Counted from the stretch's first letter, positions 36,121 to 47,699 are shown. The stretch is DNA of 64,000 nucleotides from Luidia sarsii (GCA_949987565.1 OX465111.1:17112801-17176800); one strand, 5' to 3'. Translations and numbers: made by a program. The notes: generated by a model not told the origin, from the sequence alone.

Positions 36121-36980
36121 AATGACAAGGACAAAACAGATACATGTACACGAAGGAAGGGGGAAGAGAGTGAATAGGGCACAGATGAGAAACAAAGGAC
36201 AAAGATGGTAGGGTGAGATCAGAGGGAAGGGCGAGGAGTAGGGTAGGGATAAGTGAGAAGAGGGGGAAAGATCAAAGAGAGAAGTGTGGAGGAGTGAACA
36301 CCAAAGAAGGATTATCAGAAAGCTGCACGGTGTTAGTCATTACCCTCCTGGATGTTGAGACCATGTGGTTGAATTGGCCAAAGACGCTTCATCCATATTT
36401 TCTCACGGCTAAGACGGACAACATTACTGTCTACGGTACATATAGGCCTAAACCACACTATAAAAAGCTGTAAAAATTGTCAACCTCAGTTAGTAGTCAA
36501 GACTCTTGCGTGATGTGCATAAAGCCCATTTTCATAGAGCTGCTTAAGAGTGAAAACCAACAGTATATTGATTTGTATTGATATTATCAGGTGCACTGCT
36601 CAGCGCTAAATACAAGTAACACTCTTGGTGGCTATCTGATATTTATTCAGCACGGCCTCTTTGTACTCAAGCTGGTTCTATGAAATTGGCCCAGGCTGTG
36701 CATGTACATGGAGTTCAGTAAAAAGAAAATAGTGCCCCTCTTCTAGAGGCCGAAGATTTAGCTACAGGGTCATTATTGATTAGTCCCCGCGCCGCTTGCA
36801 GTGTGCATTAACATGCGCTGCGCGTGAGCCGGGGGATTCTTTCAAGTTTACTTCTTTCCGCTGCACACTACACTGGTGCAGGGCCGCGGCAGTGGCCTCG
36901 TTATTACAAGCAGGTTTTGCTTTCACACTGTTCTTAATCAGCTCCTCTCTCTATTCTCTCGTCCCTCGGTTGGAGAATGG
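36121..36980. other. No gene seen
   Basis: A purine-rich stretch (36150-36300) gives an 86-residue + frame with no recognisable motif. Nothing else is supported. Confidence 0.4.
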
Positions 36981-36984
36981 AGAC

Positions 36985-37998
36985 CCTTACCTTCCTAAAT
37001 CCTCAGAAATCCTCTGGGCTAAAGCAAAGGACTTCAGAGGTTTGAGGCTGAATAGGTTATGAAGGTTCCAAGGATTTCAGAGGATTGAGGCTGAATAGGT
37101 TGTGAAGTTTGGAAGGATTTCTGAGGATTGAGGCTGAATGGGCAAACTACTGGAGAAGGATTTGGGAGGATTTAGGCTGCATGGGGTTCGACTGAAATAA
37201 GGATTTCAGAGGATTGATTCTCAAACTGCATTGGGGTCTGTAGTTATGCTTGGTTCCAAACCACACATTTATAGTCATCCCATGGGCAAACTCACCCACG
37301 AGCTGCTGGCCATTCCAATTCCCTGGCTATGAGGATTTCAGAGGATTGAGGCAGTGGGCACCACAGTTTTTGTGTACGGTGGCAAATTTCAGAGGATTTC
37401 AGAGGATTGAGGCTGGTAGCCCAAATTTCATACTCAAAATCAGAGGATTTCAAAGGATTCAGGTAGGTTCCTAGCAAAAAGGGTCTAGGACATTAGGGTT
37501 AACCTTCCTCAATCCTCCACAATCCTCCAGTGTAAATTTTACAACCTTCCTCAATCCTCCCCAATCCTCCAGTACAAATTTTACAACCTTCCTCAATCCT
37601 CAGTCCACAATCCTCCGGGGGGTAATGGAGGATTGTGGAGGATTGAGGAAGGTTGTAAAATTTGTACTGGAGGATTGTGGAGGATGGAGGAAGGTTGTAA
37701 AATTTACACTTGAGGATTGAGGATTGAGGAAGGTTGTTAGATTTACACTGGTTGATTTTTGAGGATATGAAAAGCTGTGGAACTTTGACAAAGGCACGTA
37801 CCCTGTAGCTACCTACTTATAAGTTATAGCTCCATACATGCACTGTCTATAAACAAAGGATCCATTTACATGTACTTAGCTGTGGAGGATTGAGGCAGTG
37901 GGGTAGGCCTACATGTACACGTATGTTACACAAATTCACATTGGAGGATTGTGGAGGATTGAGGAGGGTTCCAGGCATGCAGCACTAGGGGGTTAGGG
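36985..37998. repeat. GGATT-motif repeat field with internal inversion
   Basis: From 36985 to 37470 the motif ggatttcagaggattgagg recurs in + orientation. From 37503 to 37620 cctcaatcctccacaatcct and gtaaattttacaaccttcct alternate. From 37622 to 37760 the same units run inverted (ggattgaggaaggttgtaaa). The block is split by TTAGGGTTAA at 37493-37502 and ends with gggggttagggt at 37988-37999, resembling the piggyBac terminus at 45362-45379. Confidence 0.75.
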
Positions 37999-38039
37999 TA
38001 GAGTCTTAGGCTGCTATCTCGGCTTCCAGCCATGCACAG

Positions 38040-38510
38040 TCGCCTCTGTCAATAAGAAATACCAGTAATGATATTGCACAACTGTTGCAAACTGCTAATG
38101 TTCTGACTAAAACAACCAAATAGCAAGTAGCAAGTAGCAAGTACAGGTAGCAAGTTTTTACGATTTTAGCCACACCTTTCTCAAAGGCAGAAACTGCCAT
38201 TCTGCCTTTGAGAATGGTCCTGCTAGGATGGAAACATCAGGTCAGGCCTTCCTGTTTTTTTGAAAAAGAACAAAAGTACTCAAACAGTTTGAAAACTCTG
38301 ACTCTCACGACTCTTAAACTGACTCTACATGTAAGTGACCGACCTGGAAATCTCAAAAAATTACAGGGCCTGATGTTTCCAATCCGAGCAGGACCTTTCT
38401 TCCTTTGAGAAAGAATCTGCCTTTGTTTTTGGCTTTGAGAAAGATGCCGCTGTGTAAAGGAACTGACGCCTTTAAGAAAGGTCTTGCTGGGATCTTAACA
38501 TCAGGCCCTG
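38040..38510. repeat. FB1 copies, diverged, two in a row
   Basis: First: tail gttgcaaactgctaatgttc at 38090, then arms acacctttctcaaaggcag and ggtcctgctaggatggaaac. Second: gggcctgatgtttccaatcc at 38366, then ggtcttgctgggatcttaac. Both are old compared with the 25.5- and 57.5-kb copies. Confidence 0.7.
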
Positions 38511-38884
38511 ACATTTGCATGGCCAAATTAGTGACGTTGTCCAGACTTGCATAATGATGTGTGGATACAAAATATCTTACAAATACACACGATTCCCACT
38601 GCCGTAGATGGGAGTTGGGAACTTGGGAGAACACAAATGGACTCGTCATTTTGAGATGGATATATACAGATACAGGGCTGGATTTCACAAACCCCTACAA
38701 ATGTATCATAACTCAACTTGCCATGGATAACCCACCGTAAGTTGTGGTAGGCCGTATGTTTTCTGTGCATCGCTCGTCGTCTTGCGATAGATCGCAAGTT
38801 ACGACGAGTTTGGTGAAATCGACCACTGGTGTATACAGAGAACTTACATACGTGTGTATGTACATTATGCATAAGTGTATGCAT

Positions 38885-39430
38885 GGGCATAGCACATGTA
38901 CATGTACATGTACAATGTACATGTATGGTACTTAGCATTGCATCTAAAAGACACGCATCGGTACATGTACAGTATGTCTGTGCACAGACCCTACCCTTGC
39001 AAATGGCATGCAGATACAGTAGACTGGGAGTATAAGGAAACCCAACACACCTGTAACTTAAGGCTCCACCCTAGGGGCAAAAGTTGATCCATACATGTAT
39101 ACATGTACACTGTATTTGAATTCGTTGCACTTACACATGTAGGTGTAATTATGGCCAGTGCCATAGATTTTCATTCTAAACCAGTGCATGTACATGTACA
39201 TCCATTGATGGTTGTTTGCAATTTTGTCTGTTTGTGCACTCTGAAAGAACAGGCACATAATACTGAATGTACATTTACATTGTAATGCATGTACTTAGTA
39301 TACATGTTCATTATAGTCAATGCATTGATATCGTTACATGTGTCAAATGTAGTCATGTTCCTCTTCATACTGCACATGTAATCAAGTACTGGTAAACGGT
39401 AATGTACTTCAGCATGCACTGCACACGTGC
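38885..39430. repeat. TACATGTA palindrome cluster
   Basis: Dense tacatgta, gtacatgtac and acatgcat-type strings at 38885-38940 and on to 39430. They look like degenerate (ACATGT)n simple sequence. Similar clusters lie at 51430-51600, 54045-54170, 55600-55880 and 58800-59010. Confidence 0.7.
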
Positions 39431-39698
39431 TCAATTAATTTAACCAACATACCCACATGCACATTTTACAGAGGGTTTCTGCACAATTTCACAATTTGTA
39501 TGGCCCATAGACATGCATGCAGACATACACTACAGAGTGCACATAGAGTCAACCCAATTTGGTTATGAAACCAATCAAACCAATTTGTTTATTAAGGACT
39601 GTACCGATTGGCTGCGCATGCGCACAGGGTACAACCATGGAGGATAATGTCTTCTAATATGACTCCATGGTACTACCAAGGTCCTTGGTGCAACTACA

Positions 39699-40357
39699 TA
39701 TGTGACCCGGCACAGCGACATGAGGAATATCCCACCAAAACACTTTTCGAGTAAACAACGTCTGAAGTCAAAGTGTCTTCTCAATTTGATAAAAAAAAAT
39801 AAAAAAATTGTTTTTTGGTATTTTCGTAAAGTTAATGTATTGGTGGATACTATGTCCAAAGGATTTTTCCGAAATCCGTCTGTAAATGTTGAAGAAACGA
39901 GGATTTCGGTGGAGTGTTTGTGTACTTTTTTCATGGAAATGTAAAGTTCCTGCCTTTTTGAATGGCTGCTTTCGAGGAGTTAGAATGGTGCTGCTATATT
40001 GTGTCTGGTTCCAAATGAACGAGCGAAGTCGCCTTGTACTATTTACAACAAAGTTCACACGGAAATTTTTTTGATATCATTTGAAAGCTAATGGTATATT
40101 CTTTCACATCATTAGAAAATGACTTAAGGTGATATACAAAAATGTTGCAAACTGCTTACTGACTAAAATTACCAAAATGTAAATCTTAAAATTTAGTGGG
40201 CCTGACGTTTCGATCCTAGCAGGACCTTTCTCAAAGGCCTTTGAGAAAGGTCCTGCTAGGATCGAAACGTCAGGCCCACTAAATTTTAAGATCATTAGAA
40301 AATCTCAAAATCTCAAAAGTGGGGGTTATTCCTCATTATGCTGTGCCGGGTCACATA
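39699..40357. mobile_element. MITE-B interrupted by FB1
   Basis: Ends TATGTGACCCGGCACAGC and GCTGTGCCGGGTCACATA. The interior matches the long copy at 11770-12237 (aatatcccaccaaaacactt, ttcctgcctttttgaatggc). FB1 is inserted at 40121-40290 within the string tcacatcattagaaaat. Confidence 0.9.
40121..40290. mobile_element. FB1 with 13-bp TSD inside MITE-B
   Basis: The 170-bp element is bounded by ATCATTAGAAAAT at 40108-40120 and 40291-40303, a sequence present once at the equivalent place of uninterrupted MITE-B copies. It starts with the tail (ggtgatatacaaaaatgttg, ctgcttactgactaaaatta) and continues as a near-perfect hairpin with centre caaaggcctttg. Confidence 0.95.
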
Positions 40358-41577
40358 TGTGTCCCACATTGGCTGACTGGTTATTGCGCGTGGTATATAC
40401 ACATGAAATTTGAGAAATCCCCAGTGAGGTATGTCCCACCGCAGGCTGCACAAACCTTGCCCATCTGTACTGCCACCGATTAAGCCCGATCTGAATTGAT
40501 GGAAAGAGCTGGAGTGAAATTGAGAAATGAAAATGAAAGAGAATCACAAGCTTGCGTATTAAATTGTGTCTCTTTATTTATTTTATTTATTTATTTCATT
40601 TTTCGGGATCACAGCACACAAGTAAGAATAAAGTGAAAAACAGAAATAAATCAATGATTTTTTTTAAAAATAAAACAGACAAACAAACAAACAACAGCAG
40701 CAACAATAACAGAAAAAAACATCCAATTAACTCCCGCAGGATTGCCCAAAAGAAACTAGTTTCTGTCAGGGGGCTCTCCAAACTAATTGGATGACAGAAA
40801 GCAAAAAATATAAAATATATATATGGAAAAAGAACTATTGCATAAGTGAATTACAATTATGCCAAATATACCAATTACAGAAGTAATAATAAATCTTTAA
40901 AAAGATAGAGATTTCATTATAATAACGACTATTAAATATACGGTAGTCTCTTCTTAGCTTCTCGACAATTCAAGTTTTCATCTGACCTAATATGACGTCA
41001 TTTTTCCTACTGGCAAATATTTCTCTACGGGCTGTCTATGCCATATGTACATATTGTATATGTACAGTACGTTTGCTTGATTGGGTTTTTCCCTCCCATT
41101 CGTTTGCTGTGTAAGTGTAAGACAGACTGGCTCCCCCTTTGAGCTCCCCCACACTAATTGGGGTCAGGATGAGTCCGGGACCGGACAGGTTGATGCCTTG
41201 CTTGTACAGTAATTCAAGTTTGTTTGAGGGATAGATCCGTTTAGTAGAATGCCGGTTACTACACAGTATCTACATGTACATGTAGCTCATGGCACTCCAA
41301 GATTTATCAGTTGGGAAATGTGCATGATACGCTTTTGAAGCAACAACTACATGTACATGTACTTCATCACGCATATGTTTTTTTCATGCTGTTATAAATA
41401 TTTAGCCTGTCAATTTGGCTGTTATTGCACAATGAAATTTCTGCTAAACTATAAAGTATAGAATGGCCTGACATTTCAAACTCTTTCAAAGGCCTCCCAA
41501 AATCATTGCTTGTAAATCATTCCCCTAAGGCTTATAAAAAATGCCTTGATACAAATAGGCCTATGCATGTTTGCACT
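40358..41577. other. No gene seen
   Basis: AT-rich DNA with short attt repeats at 40570-40600. It ends with an FB1 fragment (ggcctgacatttc) near 41465. No exon recognised. Confidence 0.45.
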
Positions 41578-42344
41578 TTAACCCTAACCCTGCTGATACC
41601 AACAGAAGCCAACAAATTTGGGGGCCTGTTGTCATCTGTTGGGTTCAGCAGTGTACTGTGCAAAGCAAACTGTGTTGAGATTTGTTGGGGTCAGCAGTAT
41701 AGCACAGTGTGTATTGCAGTTACACCTGTTGTATCTTGTTGGGTTCAGCATGGTTGTCTGGTCTGCCATTATGTAACTTTGGAGCAATCAGTGCTGTCAT
41801 GCTTGGCTGGAATGTTTGTTTATGTAGATTGTACCACTTTCAGGGCATGGGTAAGTATTTTCAAAGCTTTTATTGTATTCAAAATCAAATGTAATTGTCC
41901 AGTTCATAATTGCAATGGATGAGGAGTTTTTGTGATTTTTTAAAAGAATATTATGTAATGGATTTGACTAACTAAGGCTGAAAAGTGTATCTATTGCAGT
42001 TACACCTGTTGTTGTATCATGTTGGGTTCAGCATGGTGGTCTGGTCTGTGTTATGCAACTTTTGAGTGAACTAGTGCTGGGCTGGAATGTTTATTAGATT
42101 GGGATGAATAGTAGATTGTACCACTTTCAGGGCACGGGTAAGTATTTTCGAAGCTTTTATTGTTTTAAAAACTGAATATTAATTTGAAATTATTGTTGTG
42201 CAGTTCGTAAATATAACGGATGAGGAAGTTTTGTTAAAACATCTTTGAATATTATGTCATGGATTTGAATAACTAAGGCTCAAAAGTGTATATAAGTGGT
42301 CCAAAATCTACCCCTCCTCACCATATGGGCATCAACCACCCACG

Positions 42345-44699
42345 ATGTCATTTCGAGCAGTTAGAGATCTGCAGCTCCAACTTACAAGCGAGGAGAGAGA
42401 GTTATTCTTGGCCAACGTAATGGGGAAGGATAGACCAAAGCGAAAGAGTGCTGGGATGGAGGCAGGTCCGTCCAAGAAAATGAAGAAGAAGAAGGGTAAA
42501 GGAAAGTTACCGAAGGAAAAGGATCCATCATTCCAAGCTCGGGCAAGTGATGAACACCGACAGCTGCTGAAAGAAGCCATGAGGCAGAGCTGTGTGGATG
42601 CCAACATCCAGATGACCACCAGGCAGTACCGGGCAGAAGTGGAGGTTTCGGAGAGTGAGGAAGAAGACTACCTCAATCACCTGGTGGATGACCTGATATC
42701 TCCATCAGATGTTTGTGATGAGTCGGTGGAGTTGGAGGATGAGATGGAAGAGGAGGAAGAGGAAGAAGAGGTACCAGAAGAAGGGGGCACAAGCAGTGTG
42801 TCGGAAGAAGCAGAGCCAACTGAGCCAATGGTGCAGAAGACGGCCCGCAGAAAGGCACCAAAACCAACCCATGTCCCTGACTCGGACAACGACCCGGACC
42901 ATCCCCGATCAGATGAGCCAATGGTGCAGAAGACGGCCCGCAGAAAGAAGGCACCAAAACCGAAACCTGTCCCTGACTCGGACAACGACCCGGACCATCC
43001 CCGATCAGATGACGAAAGTGCTGCCCCCGACACACTTGGCTGGAGTCGATCTCTACGGAAGATCAAGGTAGAACCGTTCAAGGGGCCCAAGCCGAAGGGT
43101 CCGACATTCAGAAAGCGCAGGACACCAGTCAAGTACTTCCTGCAATTCTTCCCCTTGTCGCTGTTCGTCCAGATAACAACATGGACAAACGTCAATCTCC
43201 GGCATGCTGGCGTCCGTGTTCTGACCACCGTGGAAGAGCTGAAGGCCTGGTTTGGGATACACCTGGTGATGGGTCTCGTCCAGATCCCATACTATCAGGA
43301 CTACTGGTCCCCTAGTCCTGGCTACTACAACCGGCTTGTTGCAACAACAATGTCGAGAAATCGCTTTGATGTGCTGACAAAGCATCTTGCCTGCGCAGAC
43401 CCGATGGCCAACCCTGAACGCTATCCCAAAGATGACCCTGGAATGTTCCAAGATAAGCAGCACCATTACCGCTTCATCACCAAGCATCCCCTCTATCCCT
43501 TGCAGCCAATGTGGGACACCATCTTGAAGCGTTGTCAGGCTAAGTTCAACATGGGCCGGGAATTAGCCATCGATGAAGCCATGGTGAAATATTCTGGATT
43601 CAAAGCCAAGGTCCGGAAATTTTTCATGCCACTAAAACCGATTCGAGCTGGTTTTAAACTGTATGCGGTTGCAGACTCCACCACTGGCTACATGTCAAAC
43701 TTCATGGTCCATCCCCACAAGACCAAGAAGCCGACCAAGATGACGGACATCGCACTGCAAGTGGCAACACCCCACATGAAGAACCACCACCACATCTTTA
43801 CCGACAAGCTGTATACCTCTGTTGAGCTTGCCCGTCTCCTTCTGTCCAAGAAGACCTACCTGACTGGCGCTGTGAAGTCAACAAGCAAGGGCCTCCCTGT
43901 TGACTTCCACAGAAGTGCAGACAAGAACCCGCACCACCACCAGAAGCTCAAGAGGCTGAACAAGATGCCCCGGGGAACGTTCTATTCCCGCCAACACGGC
44001 CAACTGACCACCGTTGCTTGGAAGGACTCTCGGGTCATGCAGCTTCTGAGCAGCGCTCACCAAGGCTACCGTGAGAAAACTACTGACAGCCTGGTGAGAA
44101 AAGTCCAGGATGAATCGGGACGGCGGAAGTCAACCATTGTGCCAGCCCCAAGACAAGCCATCGACTATACCAAGTTTATGGGAGGTGTGGATCGAGGAGA
44201 CCAGCTTAGGGCATATTATACATGCTCTAGAAAGTCCCAGCATTGGTGGCGGAAGTTGATGTACTTCTTGGTGGACGTTGCACGTGTGAATGGGTGGATC
44301 TGCTTCCGACACCACCACCCCATCCATCCTCTCCAAGCCTCCACTGAGACGGACAGTGAAGATGACCTCGGTCGGCGGGACCAACAGAGCGGCAAGCACA
44401 TGACGCACTCCCGCTTCGTAATGAGCGTTGCCACCGGCCTCATTGGTGGCTACAGTAAAGGAGCCATCATCCCCCAGTCTGACACTCAGCCACACCCTGC
44501 TTGGAGTTTGCCAAGCCATCGGCGGGAGAGGATGCCAGGCAAGCATGCCAGAACCTGCAAAGCCTGTTCCAGAGAGGGACGGAAGAATCCGTCCAACAAC
44601 ACCCCCACTACCAGACATGGCTGCCTTGTCTGCAATGTGAATCTTTGCTCAGGGCGTTGCTTCCAGGAGTTCCATGGGGCAGGGGGAGTCACACAATGA
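42345..44699 (+). CDS. piggyBac transposase, 784 aa, PGBD4-like
   Basis: This is the transposase of the surrounding piggyBac element, a nuclear enzyme that excises and reinserts DNA at TTAA by a DDD mechanism. The N-terminus is charged and lysine-rich (residues 29-60), with an acidic run (131-146) and a 31-32-residue internal duplication (EPMVQKTARRK... at 160-190 and 191-222). The DDE_Tnp_1_7 core begins near 265. The catalytic aspartates are present: D410 in AIDEAMVKYSG, D487 in FTDKLYTS, and D616 with D619 in MGGVDRGDQ. The C-terminal cysteine-rich zinc-binding domain uses C738, C741, C760, C763, C768 and C772 plus nearby histidines. Length is above the usual ~590 because of the N-terminal extension. 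I chose the first ATG in frame (42345); a spliced leader is possible. There are no stops or frameshifts. TIRs at both sides argue against a domesticated host gene. Confidence 0.95.
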   Translation: MSFRAVRDLQLQLTSEERELFLANVMGKDRPKRKSAGMEAGPSKKMKKKKGKGKLPKEKDPSFQARASDEHRQLLKEAMRQSCVDANIQMTTRQYRAEVEVSESEEEDYLNHLVDDLISPSDVCDESVELEDEMEEEEEEEEVPEEGGTSSVSEEAEPTEPMVQKTARRKAPKPTHVPDSDNDPDHPRSDEPMVQKTARRKKAPKPKPVPDSDNDPDHPRSDDESAAPDTLGWSRSLRKIKVEPFKGPKPKGPTFRKRRTPVKYFLQFFPLSLFVQITTWTNVNLRHAGVRVLTTVEELKAWFGIHLVMGLVQIPYYQDYWSPSPGYYNRLVATTMSRNRFDVLTKHLACADPMANPERYPKDDPGMFQDKQHHYRFITKHPLYPLQPMWDTILKRCQAKFNMGRELAIDEAMVKYSGFKAKVRKFFMPLKPIRAGFKLYAVADSTTGYMSNFMVHPHKTKKPTKMTDIALQVATPHMKNHHHIFTDKLYTSVELARLLLSKKTYLTGAVKSTSKGLPVDFHRSADKNPHHHQKLKRLNKMPRGTFYSRQHGQLTTVAWKDSRVMQLLSSAHQGYREKTTDSLVRKVQDESGRRKSTIVPAPRQAIDYTKFMGGVDRGDQLRAYYTCSRKSQHWWRKLMYFLVDVARVNGWICFRHHHPIHPLQASTETDSEDDLGRRDQQSGKHMTHSRFVMSVATGLIGGYSKGAIIPQSDTQPHPAWSLPSHRRERMPGKHARTCKACSREGRKNPSNNTPTTRHGCLVCNVNLCSGRCFQEFHGAGGVTQ

Positions 44700-44719
44700 A
44701 GTGATGTAAATATAAAATG

Positions 44720-44925
44720 TAAATAGAAATGGCCAAAAAAAAGGCCATAGATAAAAGTCCCCAAAGAAAGGGCCCAAGAGAAAGGCCACAGATAAAAGTC
44801 CCCAAAGAAATGGCCAAAAAAAAGGCCATAGATAAAAGTCCCCAAAGAAAGGGCCCAAGAGAAAGGCCCAAGAGATAAGTCCCCAAAGAAAGGGCCTAAG
44901 AGAAAGGCCCAAGAGAAAAGTACAA
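44720..44925. repeat. Short tandem repeats behind the transposase ORF
   Basis: Units aaaggccatagataaaagtc and cccaaagaaagggcccaag alternate seven or eight times directly after the stop codon, inside the piggyBac element. They form the presumptive 3' UTR or subterminal DNA. Confidence 0.85.
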
Positions 44926-45603
44926 TGTACATTACATGTATATAACAAAAACAAAACCCAAAAAATACCACAAAAAAAAAAAAAAAGGCTGTGATGATAA
45001 CATGGCAAAGAGACAAAAGATTTCTAGCCAAAATTCTGAGCCTAAAAAACAAAACAAAGACAATGACCATTATTCAAACACCCAACAACATAGCACCATG
45101 CTGAACCCAACAGCATCCAACAATTGCATGGTTACACGAGTGTTAGTCTTTGTTGGGATCAGCAGGGTTCAACACTGTACAATACAGTTGGAGTTTGTTG
45201 GGCCTGGCATCGTGTGCAAAGTAACTGCAATATTACCATCAACACAGGACCCTGCTGAACCCAACAGTATCCACTGTTGGGTACTGTTGGGATCAGCAGG
45301 CTTCACACTTTTATGCTTGTTGGATACTGTTGGGATCAGCAGGGTAGAATTAGGCAAACAGTGAGGGGGTTAGGGTTAATAATGTTCAGTCTTTCGAGGA
45401 AATTGTCAGACTTATTCATTTTGTGCGATGATTGTTTTTCTTTGTTTACATCTGTAAGTTGACCTCATATCCATCTGACAGTTTTATTTCCATCTGCTCG
45501 ATTGGGAACTGTCAGGTTTTTAATTATCACCCTCGTTGTTGTTGTGAGGGTTGCCAAGGCCCTAACCCTAGCTGTCCTTTGAGAGGCGGATACAGATTCC
45601 TGT

Positions 45604-45789
45604 TTCTGACAGAGGCAGAGAGAGATATGCGAGGCAAGGCAGAGATAGATAGGTGAGGCAAGTCAGAATGTGAGACAGAAGAAGAGAGACAGACAGACAG
45701 AGGGAGAGAGAGACTGAGAGAGAGAGACTGATGAGGGAGAGAGAAAGAGAGACAGGGAGAGAGAGACAGAGAGAGTGAGAGAGAGACAT

Positions 45790-45834
<45 letters not shown>

Positions 45835-46229
45835 GACTGAGTGAGAGAGAGACAGGGAGATAGAGAGATCAACTGAGAGAGAAAGACAGGGAGAGACAAA
45901 GGGAGAGAGAGACTGAGGGAGAGAGAGGCAGACAGACATGCAGAGTGAGAGATGAAAGACAGACAGTGAGAGGCAGGGAGAGGGGAAGAGAGACGGACAG
46001 ACAGACAGACAGAGGGAGAGAGGAGAGATACAGTGAGCTAGATAAACAGGGAAAGAGAAGACAGACAGACAGACAGATGGAGGAGGAGGAGAGAGAGGGA
46101 GGGATAAGTCAGACAGACTGACAGACAGAGAGATACACGTAGGTAAAGACAGGGAGGGAAAGGGAGAGATAAATATACACACAGACAGAAGGAGAGAAAG
46201 ACAAAGTGAGGGACAAACTAACATGCGGA

Positions 46230-46291
<62 letters not shown>

Positions 46292-46300
46292 GAGAGGAGA
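45604..46300. repeat. GAGAGACAGA-rich purine array
   Basis: About 700 bp of gagagagaca and gacagacagaggga units ending in a pure GA run (46226-46290). The 324-aa Leu/Ser-rich minus-strand frame is an artefact. It starts about 230 bp beyond the piggyBac right end. Confidence 0.95.
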
Positions 46301-46689
46301 GGAAGATTGTTAAGGAGGTGAGGACTGATGGGTGCAAACAAGTCTGGGAGGCAGCTGATGATGTGCACAGAAAGATTGCCTGTTATTGAATGAATGTTGG
46401 CTGAGATGAGCCCAGTCACTGGCACAGTAATTTGCTCAGTGTGTATGAAATATGAATACATGAAAGACAGGCAAAGGCAGTGGGATGAACACTCTGATGA
46501 AGACAGAAAAAAACTGTGGTTTTGGCTTGGGCCCAGGCTCACAACAGCTGAAAATACAGTGTGTGTGTTTTTTTATATATATAAAGGTCAAAGCTCTGTC
46601 ATTTAGAACAAGAAATTGGTAGCCCCCAAACTTGCACAATTTGCTTTAAAGTTATGGACCCAAGGTTGGATCCTTAAACTCAGCCTGTT

Positions 46690-47560
46690 TCAAACAAACA
46701 AACAAACAGACAGACAAACAGACAAACAATTACAGCCCGAGATACTGAGACAAAAAGACAGACAAACTCAGACAGACAAACTCAGAGGAAGAGAAATCTT
46801 CTGAGGGAAAGAAAGACAGACAGAATCACAGATAGAGAAAGACACACTGACTCAGAGAAATAGACAGACAGACTGACTCAGAGAAATAGATAGACAGACA
46901 GACTCAGAAAGAGACAGATTCAGAGACAGACAGACTGACTCAAAGTAATAGACAGACAGACAGAATCAGAATGAGACAGATTCAGAGACAAATAGACTGA
47001 CTCAAAGAAATAGACAGACAGACAGAATCAGAATGAGACAGATTCAGAGACAAATAGACTGACTCAAAGAAATAGACAGACAGACAGACTCAGAAAGAGA
47101 CAGATTCAGAGACAGACAGACTGACTCAAAGAAATAGACAGACAGACAGACTCAGAATGAGACAGATTCAGAGACAAATAGACAGACAGGCAGACTTGGA
47201 AAGAGACAGATTCAGAGACAGATAGACAGACAGGCAGACTTGGATAGAGACAGATTCAGAGACAGGCAGACTGACTGACTCTGGGAAATAGACAGACAGG
47301 CAGACTTGGAAAGAGACGGATTCGGAGACTGACAGATTCAGAGACTAGACAGGCAGACAGACTCGGTGAGAGACAGACAAACAGACTCGGAGAAAGAGAC
47401 AGACAGACAGACTGGCTGGCAGGCAGCAGAGTGGAGACGGAAGAGAGAGGAGACAGATTGACCGACCAGAGAGGCAGGGAGGGAAGAGAGAGCGAGAGAG
47501 AGAGATGGTGGGAGGGAAGAGAAAGAGAGAGAGATGGAGGGAGAGGAAGAAATTGTATCT
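46690..47560. repeat. GACAGACAGACT array with higher-order unit
   Basis: Units such as gaaatagacagacagacaga and gagacagattcagagaca form a ~60-bp higher-order repeat, seven or more copies at 46860-47300, then grade into GA-rich sequence to about 47560. Confidence 0.92.
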
Positions 47561-47699
47561 GTGCAGATGGCGGTGATAAGACCGCTGTCCGTGCTGCCCA
47601 GCTTCCGTTGCCTTCATGCTCGCCTGAGCAGCAAGCGGACGTGTTAGCAGCAGGAGAGGAGAGAGTCCGTGGGTGTCGGATGCCGGTACAGTAGGTCAG

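Larger units (their letters stand above)
41578..45379 (+). mobile_element. Complete piggyBac transposon with TTAA target duplication
   Basis: The element proper is 41582-45375 (3,794 bp) between TTAA at 41578-41581 and TTAA at 45376-45379. Both ends begin CCCTAACCC. An internal inverted repeat follows: ACCCTGCTGATACCAACAG on the left starts at offset 6, and its counterpart ACCCTGCTGATCCCAACAG on the right starts at offset 31. The ~25-bp extra spacing on the right mirrors the asymmetric ends of the classical cabbage-looper piggyBac element. More gttgggwtcagcag motifs in both directions fill the subterminal regions (41640-42030 and 45100-45350) and may be transposase-binding sites. It carries one long ORF. 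Ends, target site and frame are all intact. Confidence 0.93.

Noticed and set aside
42677..43228. 183-aa minus-strand ORF within the transposase
   Set aside because: Antisense shadow of the piggyBac ORF; no motif of its own.
45568..46542. 324-aa minus-strand ORF
   Set aside because: It covers a GAGAGACA microsatellite; no domain, only Ser/Leu runs.
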